Shown in pieces: positions 55,792 to 64,000 of a stretch of DNA of 64,000 bases. Numbering within the stretch: the stretch's first letter is position 1; the number at the start of each line of letters is the position of its first letter. The notes under the pieces are model-generated. The model saw only the letters and a list, made by a program, of their open reading frames with translations. It did not search any database and was not told the DNA's origin. This DNA is from Coprinopsis marcescibilis (Eukaryota > Basidiomycota > Agaricomycetes > Agaricales > Psathyrellaceae). The position numbers were made by a program, and so were the translations under genes. The stretch covers positions 1-64,000 of the forward strand of contig ML210270.1 in the NCBI GenBank assembly GCA_004369085.1. Reading direction: 5' to 3'.

Positions 55792-56292
55792 ATGTCCGAC
55801 TCTGCGAGATACTATCGCCTCACGAACGACTTCAACGGACCAGCCTGGGCCTTGGACGTCCTGCCTGACAGTCCTAATAACCAGCTCCAAATCGCCAGGG
55901 CGGGCGATTTCAGTGGCCAGTACTGGCGTCTTACTCCTTTCCCCGGACAAGCTGGAAAGTTCCGCCTCACAACCCTGTTTCGCGGGGACGACATGGCCCT
56001 TGATATCATCAACGACGGAAGAAACGACACCCCTCACCTCGCCAGAGCGGGAAACTTCTCCGGCCAAATCTGGACTCTGCACAAGGTCGACAGTGCCAAC
56101 GTTATATACAAGCTGTCTAACGACTTCACTGGTACAGACAAGTTCTTGGACGTTTTCCCGTGAGTTTAGAGAAGTTCGATGTTTTCGCAGATCGGCGAAC
56201 TCAATTCGATTAACAGGGATCAAATGAAGCCTCGCATCGCCGGAGGCAACCCGTCTGGGACTCACTGGACCCTGACTTTGATCAAGATTTAA
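55792..56292 (+). CDS. Ricin-B-like (beta-trefoil) lectin-domain protein
   Basis: Two exons (55792-56159, 56217-56292; 57-nt intron) give 147 codons. There is no signal peptide. Three related segments repeat: RYYRLTNDFNGPAWALDVL...QYWRLTP, KFRLTTLFRGDDMALDII...QIWTLHK, and IYKLSNDFTGTDKFLDVFP...THWTLTL. The triple Y/F-R/K-L-T ... L-D-V ... Q-x-W pattern is the beta-trefoil lectin fold with QxW motifs. Such fungal cytosolic lectins bind carbohydrates and are often linked to defence against animals, but nothing here shows toxicity. It is a lone lectin domain, with no attached catalytic or pore-forming part. Confidence 0.85.
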
Positions 56293-57680
56293 GTGGATCC
56301 AAAGGTCTCAGCGAGCGTTCCCGGCGTAGAAAACTTCTTGAGTGGCAAAAGAAAAAGAAATTGTCTGATTGAGTTTGCCTTCGAAGTACATACGAACAAT
56401 GCTCGCTTGTAAATGTATAATCCTAATTTCACGCGTATCAATCGGCGCAACCAGTTGAAGGCTCAAGCCATTAGACCCCCCTAAGCGGATGCCTTCCGAG
56501 CTGCAAGTCTCGCGCGAATCATTCGCAAGAACACCTCCACCGCCACCTGAGTGACAGGCGCTTAAACCTGGTGTGCTAAAGGTTTTGATGGCTTTAATTT
56601 GTCAGCCATCTGATTGTTGGACTCGGATGCCAGCGCCGGAGCGTTCGTAGATTTTTTCTTCTGAAACCATTTCGTACACATTCGTAACGGCTAGCGGACT
56701 CTATGGCCTGGCTCTCCTTCAAGCTTCCTTTGGTCTCAATTGGAGCCAGTATAGCTATAGCTGATTTCGGTGAGATTCGAGCACAGTGATGACCAGAATT
56801 CGTGGCTGACATCTGTATTACTTGGCAGTCACTCAGAACCAGTTACGATCATAACATTCTATCTGAGCTCGAGAGCAGCCACAGAAGGCCCCAAGGAACG
56901 TATCGAAAACCCTCGAAGCTCATTTATGCCAAAGTGGAGTAGCACGCCGCTAGAACCACCAGGCTTCCAAGCAGCTCACACTGGCCGATAACATCTTGCG
57001 ATAGATGCTCGTCTTCCCCCGTTTCGGGGATCTGGTCTCAGTTAAGCGTGCACGCACCAAGGCAGATGGGAAAAGATTCTTTTCGGGGCGACGGTCGTTT
57101 GTCAGTCTTCGTATTTGTAGTATGTGTTGATGGGTATGCGTCCACTCCGCCCGGGCCCCGCGCGTTCTAGTATGTGTGGCCGATGAGCGGGCTAATACCA
57201 CTCTGTTGCACAGTTGCAGTGGAGCTCGGTACCGCGGGAGATCAAGCGCATGTTAGAACTCAAAATATATTTTCTCGCAGTGCGATTCCGACAGAACTCC
57301 ACAAAAGTCGTGCCCAAACCTTGGGAAACCACCTGCTCTTCCAGTATCTTTACTTCTCTGGACTTTACAGGTCCAGATGCCATTGGATGGCGCCCAACAT
57401 ATACCCGTAAGTAACAGCTCGTGGTGACAGTACATTTGTCGTAACCCCTTCACAGGCTAGGGCGTACATTTGATATCCTCCGTGAACCAATATGACTATA
57501 CGGAAATAACGGAATGTGTGTTGCGACTTGCGTCAGGGTATCGCTGCTCCCAGATCTTCTGTTTCTATTCTTGTATGTGTATCGAGTTCGAAGGCAGTTT
57601 CCGATTCCAGCACCTCCTTAACTTATAACGCGGGGTCCATCACCATTACTTACTTGCTCCACGACCCTTCTTTATGAACT
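56293..57680. other. Intergenic region
   Basis: About 1.4 kb. Short frames (for example 57174-57410) have no supporting motif or splice structure. Nothing supported. Confidence 0.4.
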
Positions 57681-59416
57681 ATGTCGACGTTTGACAATGG
57701 TTCTGGACCAGCCGAGCTGGCAACAATTGCCTTTAACTTGTGAGTGGTCCTGACCTATCCATATGCTTTCCTGTCCACTGATTAAGTATACATATGTTCA
57801 ACAGGCGAGCCGCCAAGATGTTCTCGCTGGCTTCATGTGGTATGTGGGCTGGAATGTCTCTTCTATAACTTGACCCAAACTCGAGCGTTCCAGTCATGCT
57901 GTTCTACGACATTGGAATTACCGTCGTCGATGAAGTGGAGAGGATCTGGATGCAGCCCAAATATACATTGGTGACATTTCTCTATGCTGTGGTGAGTCCT
58001 AATGGCCCGCCTCTATCTGCCTGGCCGTCCTCTTGAGTCCTGACCCCTCCATTGCAGAATAGATACATCACCCCCATGGGATATGTTGTCATCATCGTCT
58101 GTAAGTCGATCCCGATCCAGTCGCACCGGCCCCTCACCAAGGGAACGATATCCCCCCGCAGCTTTTCATCAACCTTGGCCAATCGATGTGTGCGACCGCT
58201 ATATACTGTTTCCCGAAGCATTCAAACTGGTTACAAGTGCAGCCATCGGCGTTATCTTCGTTCTCCGGGTGCATGCGATATATTATCGCGACCTCAGGGT
58301 TACTTCATCTGCAGGAGCAGTCCTTTTCATTCAATTGGCTGTAAAAATTGTACGTGTGCCTTTATTCAATTCTCAGAAACCTCCTGACCGAAGTCGTTGC
58401 TCAGTGGGCGTTTACGGATGGTACAAGACTGATTTTGCCGGACGGTGAGCAACTTGATAATCATTCTCTAATGCGTTTCGGGGTAACCCCCATTACAATT
58501 TGTGGCCATCAGCCATCAACCCAGTCCGGTGCTCACACGTTTGAACGAAACAGGTCTTGTCGGTTGCATCCTTGTTGGGAAAACCCACTCGTTCGTACCT
58601 CTAGTGACATTTTCCACCCCTTGAAACAGAACTGACGCGACTTTGGATAGCCGGATTGCGTTCACTTGGATCGCCGAATTGATTTTCGGTAAGTACGTTT
58701 CAGAGTTTACATACATACCAGCGCTTTCTTAACCTCTAGCTTTGTTGTTGTTGTCTCTGACAGATACCATGATTCTGGCACTGACACTGTGGCGGACTAT
58801 ATTGCTGTACCGCAGACAGAGAGCCAGTCCATTATCATTGTATAAACTTGTAATCAGGGACGGTATGTCCACTTTCCTTCGTTTGATCAGTCACAGACCC
58901 CTGACCCCATTTACACCGGCAGGTGTCGTTTACTTCGGAGTAATATTTGCGGCCAACCTGGCAAATGTACTCGTATTCATGGTACGTCGGCTGAAATTGC
59001 TTCAATGGGCTTCCTTTCTCAACTAGTAGCTTCGTTTCTCCCGTTCTAAATATAGCTCGCTCCGGTAAGAGTACTTTTTACAGCGGTATTTGCGGTAAAT
59101 CCTGACGAAGGTTTTAGCCCGACCTTAAAGCAATTAACGCTAGCTTCAGCACACTGTAAGTTCTGTTTGTTCAGTAACACTGCATCTCGGCCTTTCCTAA
59201 TAATCGACGTACCCGCACTGCAGAATTACCAGTTTAATGGTCTCCCGCCTCATTCTAAACCTCAAATCTGCACTTTTAAAAGCCAACGGCACCGAAACAT
59301 CAAGTCGGGCGGCTGTCTTAAATGTTGACGCTCATAACCTAAGCTTCCATGATGACATTGAAGCCGGCGAGTTTCCATCTCCAAGAATCTCGGTGGTTTG
59401 TGCTGAATGGTCGTGA
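57681..59416 (+). CDS. DUF6533-family multi-pass membrane protein
   Basis: About thirteen exons with consensus sites from ATG 57681 to TGA 59414-59416. The N-terminal block FSLASCVMLFYDIGITVVDE with VERIWMQPKYTLVTFLYAVN and RYITP is the DUF6533 signature (A...L.YD...T..DE...W...W...K..F...RY). Further helices are KLVTSAAIGVIFVLRVHAIY, AVLFIQLAVKI, AFTWIAELIFDTMILALTLW and GVVYFGVIFAANLANVLVFM. A conserved end PDLKAINASFSTLITSLMVS with RLILNLK precedes an acidic tail. A 9-nt micro-exon (59056-59064) encodes LAP. The family is an expanded basidiomycete GPCR-like group of unknown function. Confidence 0.85.
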
Positions 59417-60085
59417 ACAGATTTAGATAAGACTGGACTCAGACCAAGTTCTCGGTGGCAGGGGTTAGAAGTCTCTGGCAACGAAGTTGATTACGAGTTA
59501 TCTCCGATAGCTAAACGTTAAGCAATAGGGTTTAGAGACTAGGAGACATCAATTTTGGGCTAACCCTTTTTATATACTTTACTGTAGGATTATAATGCTT
59601 GGAATATTTCGGGCAAAACGATTAAACGAGGTGTACAACACAACATGTGATGCATACTATGCGTTCACTTACATACAGGTATCAAGTCCCCGAGCAGCAT
59701 GTAGCTGATTTTATATTTATTACCATCCATCGCATCAAATACTATTCCTCTCGTGTATCTGCATTGTAAAGACGATTCCAACGTCACCGAGTTATAGAAG
59801 GTCGTAGAAGTAGGTACATATTACCCAATCCCAAGAATGTTCAATGACAAGAGCAAACCACTGCAAGCGCCTAGTATGACGAGGGGATACATGACGAGTG
59901 CCGGACCAACCAGCAAGGAGAATACCATAGAGCAAGCGGTGCAATGAGCACCCTACATATAATTCCATCCCAAAAAGACCCACAATACTGAATATCACTG
60001 ACTATTAACCGGCCCTGTTCCCACAATGCGACAGCGAAATCATAACCCTAAACACGTTTTGTCATGAATATGAATATATCCCAGT
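59417..60085. other. Intergenic region
   Basis: Convergent 3' flanks of the DUF6533 and F-box/LRR genes; AT-rich; no gene seen. Confidence 0.45.
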
Positions 60086-61881
60086 TCAACTGGAATTGAT
60101 GAACTCCGGCGTCCAAACCTCTGGAAAGCGATACCACGACGACGGGAGTTCGTGCATCTCGACACGCGGCCCATTATCATCCCTCCTGCCCACATCGTAC
60201 TCCAGCCAGCTATCCTCGTACCTATGTGTCCCCGTTCGTTTGCGGTACTCGAATCCGACCCTCTGCAACGACGAGAGCCTGTCGGCGAAATACTCTGCGC
60301 ACTGCTTCCTCGCAGTCTTCCACGGCTCACCGCGATCCACATCGTCAAACTCGGGGAACTGCACACATATCCGGAGACATCGAAGCTTGGACAGCGCAAC
60401 AAACGGGTCTGCAAACTCGGACTGCCCAACAAAGATAAGAGGAGATGTTAGTTTTATTCCATCGATCAAGGAATCAAGACTGATAACGCACCCAAGGGAA
60501 GATCGATTTCCCATCATGGTACCCGCAGAGCTCGACCTCGAGGTTTTCCAATTTCGGAAACTGAGCACATATATTGCGATAGAGCTCAGGATTGGCCTTA
60601 TCCTCTATCATAATCCGAAGGACTTTGAGGTGATTGCGTATACCTCCGTTGATGTCCGGTGCCGAAGGTGCCTCTGCAATGTCCGCGAGGAGATTGTAGA
60701 CCTCCGCCCTACCCAGTGCGATTGGCACCTTTGGTAGGTCTATAATGGCGCAGATGACAAGGCGTTCAAGGAAGGGAGTGTATTGGAAGACACCGCGGAG
60801 ATGGCAGGCATTGCTGAGGGCGAGGTACCGAATTTGGGAGAGCACGCAAGCGGATGTGCCCCGTGCTGTGAGATTGTTGTGTGCGATGGGTAGCAAGCGA
60901 AAGGACGGGTCGCTCTTCACACTCGCAAAGAGTAGACGTATATCCCGCAGTTTCGGCATCTTGGCTACCACATCGACCAATTCCACCATCCCCTGAGGTC
61001 GTGGTGCATGTCCAGTAAGGATGAGAGTGTCGAGGCGGGGCCAATCCTGCTGTGCGAGATCGTGGAGCGTACAGAGTTCCCCGGAGATCTGAATGTGTCG
61101 TAGATGGGAAGATTTGCCCAGGCTGAATAGGAATGCGGTGGCGGCATAGGGCGCAAGGCTGTCGTTCTTGAACCGCTTCCTGTAATCTCGGAGATAGTAG
61201 TAAATCTCCTGGTATTTTGCACTGTATGGGCCTTCACCGACACGGAGAGCTTCCCCGACTGGTACGATGGCGAGCTTCTCAAGGTTGAATTGGGCGGGGA
61301 CGCGGGGAATCATGTTAGCGTACAGTGGTGTGTCATGGCAGGATAGCTCCCTTATCGACGGGCATTGAATAAGGGCGGAGATGATGGAAGTCGGTGGGTA
61401 GAAGGGGCAGCTGATGTGGAAACTCGAGAGAGCAAGCATTTGAGGAATCGCCTTGACAAGCTTATCAAGGTGACGAGGATGGTAATCCCCTCCAACATAG
61501 TATCTGTCTCCCCACAGTGGTGGTGTCGAGTCTGGCCAGTGATCTGGCCAATCCAGAGTAAAGCTCCTATATGATACATCGTCTCAGCACCTCCAGAAAG
61601 CGCAAAGAATAGCTTAAAGCTTACCGAAAGTGTGGCCAAAGATGCGGAGGGAAGAACTCGAGCCCTCCCTCCTCTGTATGCTTCCGTGGATGGGGCCATT
61701 TCACTTGGGAAAAGATGATAGGCAGAGAAACGTCTCGCAAGACGCGACACGCCAGGGAAAGGTTCCTCAAGTTCTGAGCGCTGCCGCCACAAGACTCAGA
61801 AAACAGCTCTGAGCAGATGGAATAGAGGATATCCCTGTTCAATTTGGTGTCCATGATGGAACAAGGCAGCAAGAGCGCCAC
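60086..61881 (-). CDS. F-box/LRR-type protein
   Basis: At least three exons: start 61881 (or the internal ATG at 61854, MDTKLNRDILYSICSEL) to about 61625, then after a 60-nt intron the long middle exon, then the last exon ending at 60086. N-terminal LNRDILYSICSEL with NLSLACRVLRDVSLPIIFSQ is the F-box-like helix set common in agaricomycetes. The body has LRR-like spacing: SSHLRHIQISGELCTLHDLA, WPRLDTLILTGHA, MPKLRDIRLLFAS, LEVELCGYHD and LSKLRCLRICVQF. Likely a ubiquitin-ligase adaptor by family; the substrate is unknown. It is not close in sequence to the 10-15 kb array. Confidence 0.78.
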
Positions 61882-62489
61882 AGAAGGTTCGAGAAGAGCA
61901 AGGAGTTGCAGTCGGGTGCAATAAGACCACCGTTACGGGCTTGAAGCTTCAGGGCTCTGGTCGGCGACGAGTTGGTGGTGGAAGAAAAGCAAGCATGCTG
62001 TGAGAGAAGGGCGACCGAGATATAGGGTGACTGTCAAAGCTTAAATCGGATGTTAGGTAGAAAGTACCCTCTTTACAAGATCTGGGGTTCAAATCAGTTT
62101 CTCTTCCCGCGCTCAGTCAGCCAGCACTTGGTATAGACTAGATACCGGCACCAGAATCTCCTTGAATCCGCCGACCATGTCCCAAATTCCAGGGATGTAC
62201 GCTCGAAAACTTTCGACTCTCAGTGCTTCGATTCATTTCATGTCGTCGGACACCACAATTCCATTGGGACAAAAGGAGTACTCGCTTCAACCTTGGCTGG
62301 GTAGCAGTACGTTCAGAATGGGAATTTGTCTGGTAATGATATGAACTATCTGTAAACATGCCTTCTCTCTTATCGTATTAACCTTCTAAAGAATCGTCGA
62401 GGTATCGGTTCTCCACAGTCGAGTTGCTCATGACCAGGCGAGAAGCAGCCCAACTATCCAATGACTGGGTAGCCTTGCGGTCACGGTCG
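61882..62489. other. Intergenic region
   Basis: Promoter side of the F-box gene and 3' flank of Ubc13. A GGTTCAAATCA string near 62088 resembles a tRNA B box but no cloverleaf could be built. No gene. Confidence 0.4.
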
Positions 62490-63260
62490 TCACGCACTGG
62501 CGTACTTCTGCGTCCATTCCCGGCTGACTCTCTGTGCGTCCTTCTCGTCCTCTTTATAATGCTTTGCAACGTCCGTGGCAAGGGGATCATCTGGATTTGG
62601 GGCACTGAGCAGTGCTTGCACAGATAAGAGGACCGTTCGGATTTGCAGGGCCGGAGACCATTTATCTTGGAGAACAACCGTCAATCAAACCAAACACGTT
62701 TGATACCGCAAAAGCACACCATTACCTTTGAGGATATCAAGGCAAATGCGACCGAGTTTATCTAACGGACGGTGAAGAGAAATAGAAGGTGAGTGATAGA
62801 ATGGTGGTTATCAAAACGAACAATACTGACCGATGTTGGGGTGATAGATCTTGGTTAAGAATCTGACCTTTGGGGGAGCCATTGGGTATTCTTCCGGCAG
62901 GAAAAGCTCCAGTTTAAAGATCCCCTCTTTTACGCAAAAGTAGGTTTCTTGAGCCACGGTGGATCAAAAGGCGCCAGAAGCGAGACGCTCACTCTCGAAG
63001 GGACTGCCTCCTGGTCCCTCAATCGTCACATCGAAGTAGCGAAGATTGTCATCGTGCGGTGATGCTGTGATTCCTGGTGCTGGGTCTGCTACGAGTCGTT
63101 CAGTTTCCTGTGATTCAAAATAACAAGACCAGGGGGTCAATTCAGGAGCGCAACCAAGGAAACCTCATCAAGACAAACCTTGATAATTCGCTGCCGATAT
63201 ACTGACTATCAGCCTTATTCGCGAGCATCCTATGTAGCAGCATACCTTTGGTAACGACAT
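62490..63260 (-). CDS. UBC13: Ubiquitin-conjugating enzyme E2 Ubc13
   Basis: A 15-nt first coding exon (MSLPK, 63246-63260), a 12-nt micro-exon (RIIK, 63179-63190), then exons carrying [73 protein letters not shown] and [18 protein letters not shown]. The C-terminus is [20 protein letters not shown] then [11 protein letters not shown]. The HPN motif and active-site Cys in GRICLD are present and the sequence is plainly Ubc13/UBE2N. That enzyme, with Mms2, builds Lys63-linked chains in DNA-damage tolerance. Stop codon at 62490-62492. Confidence 0.95.
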
Positions 63261-63471
63261 GGAGGTCGTCTAGAGATAATGAGCCTGTGATTGAGTTGGA
63301 GATGAGGGTTGCAGTTGAGGAGTGCGGTAGCCACTGTTAGGGCCTTGCCCTCCATCCACAGCATTATCGGATGTGCATTAGTCATTCATCTTATCTTATC
63401 TCTGACCAACCAGCCAATCAAAATCAAGGTCCAATCTGACTTGGCTCCAGGGTTAACTCTGTCTATTCACC
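63261..63471. promoter_or_regulatory. Bidirectional promoter between Ubc13 and Elongin C
   Basis: Only 211 bp separate the divergent ATGs. It includes CTTATCTTATCTC (two GATA-type sites, about 63388-63400) and a CCAATCA box (about 63414-63420). No TATA box is obvious. Confidence 0.6.
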
Positions 63472-64000
63472 ATGTCTGACATCGAAATGCAAGTACGAGC
63501 CCCAATTCATCTGTTCATACGAGGCTCTGACGAATTTTTAGCCCGAGTCTGAGAACCCTGCCAACGAGTGGGTCAGAATTGATAGCAATGACGGATTCTC
63601 CTACCTGGTCAAGCGCAATGTAGCGGAAACAAGTGGCACCATGCGCAACATGTTAGATCCCAACAGTACATCGCGTCTTTCATGCCACAGACGCGTCATC
63701 TAACATCTTTTGGGGGTCTAGGTGGATATGCTGAGGCACAGACACGGACCTGTCTGATCGATGAACGGTAGGCATGCCATTCTCTGGCCACCAGTGCACT
63801 CATCCGAGTCAATAATGTAGAGGAATCGTCACCGAGAAACTAATTGAATACATGTGCTTCAAAGCGCATTATCAAACCGTTGGACCCAAGGAGGATATCC
63901 CTTCCCAAGAAATGCAAGAACGAATCCCACCAGAAATTGTGCTGGAAGTGTACGTGCCTCGTGTTCGCCGCATGTCATCTGATCTCTTATTGTTCCTCAG
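63472..64000 (+). CDS. ELC1: Elongin C (Skp1/BTB fold), 3' end beyond window
   Basis: ATG 63472 starts MSDIEMQ; introns are near 50-60 nt. Joined exons read EWVRIDSNDGFSYLVKRNVA, SGTMRNMLDP, GYAEAQTRTCLIDERGIVTE, KLIEYMCFKAHY and IPPEIVLEL. These are the Elongin C blocks (S.DG..F.V.R..A..SGT...ML, then I....L.....Y..Y, then I..E.ALELL). Elongin C is the BTB-fold adaptor of cullin and elongin complexes. The window ends at an AG acceptor, so the final exon is missing. Confidence 0.88.

Noticed and set aside
55792..56292. Whether the beta-trefoil gene encodes a toxin
   Set aside because: Only a lectin domain is present, with no catalytic or pore-forming part and no signal peptide.
62040..62120. 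tRNA-like B-box string GGTTCAAATCA
   Set aside because: No A box or cloverleaf stems could be formed around it.
1..64000. CRISPR arrays, rRNA, phage or bacterial operons
   Set aside because: No regularly spaced repeats of that kind; spliceosomal introns throughout show a fungal nuclear genome.

Overview
This is a window of a filamentous fungal nuclear genome, almost certainly an agaricomycete (mushroom-class) basidiomycete. The genes are dense with 50-75 nt GT-AG introns and several micro-exons. Typical agaricomycete lineage families are present: a DUF6533 membrane protein, a NACHT P-loop protein with the basidiomycete glycine-rich leader, F-box/LRR-like paralogues, a ricin-B-like lectin and orphan multi-pass membrane proteins. 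A Rhizoctonia/Ceratobasidiaceae-type genome is only a guess. No virus, CRISPR, rRNA or convincing tRNA was seen.

Layout. 0-9.5 kb: an ArsB/CitM-type transporter (-) lies head-to-head with a CorA-type Mg2+ transporter (+). To their left is a decayed, shortened copy of the same head-to-head pair. 10.3-15.7 kb: two near-identical tandem F-box genes and a truncated, broken third copy. 15.9-28.5 kb: orphan membrane proteins, an AT-rich hairpin island, a frameshifted pseudogene of an AIF2/FSP1-like oxidoreductase, a TA-flanked MITE-like element and a NACHT gene. 29.9-41.1 kb: housekeeping genes, namely the intact AIF2/FSP1-like gene, Mo25/Hym1, Yif1 and the ribosome-biogenesis factor Utp22/NRAP. 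44.3-64 kb: NEDD8 E1 subunit Ula1, an F-box-like gene, a TPR protein, an NmrA/EasG-like dehydrogenase, a lectin, the DUF6533 protein, another F-box/LRR gene, then Ubc13 and Elongin C in a divergent pair.

Most interesting observation. Five small genes scattered through 17-48 kb encode 117-175 aa, cysteine-free (after signal removal), basic secreted proteins that I do not recognise. All five share one architecture: a TATA-like box; about 30 bp later a leader exon beginning with GTGCCTGGYGCA or a close variant; a 62-76 nt 5'UTR intron; a second exon starting GGCYGGWCCC or a close variant; 48-58 nt later an ATG; a 45-54 codon signal-peptide exon ending the signal with ALPI/ALPV/APIA-type residues; a phase-0 intron; and a second coding exon opening with an Arg/Glu-rich segment. 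Two members share a VW-VK-PW-RR motif; the other three end in Pro-rich tails, one after a cationic 23-residue repeat. The conserved untranslated leader plus rapidly diverging Kex2-site-rich coding part suggests a fast-evolving secreted-peptide family with a common expression program. One member (36.5 kb) was found only through its leader motif.

The genes do not form a metabolic cluster. The only functional theme beyond the secreted family is ubiquitin/NEDD8 machinery (Ula1, Ubc13, Elongin C and several F-box proteins), which may be chance.
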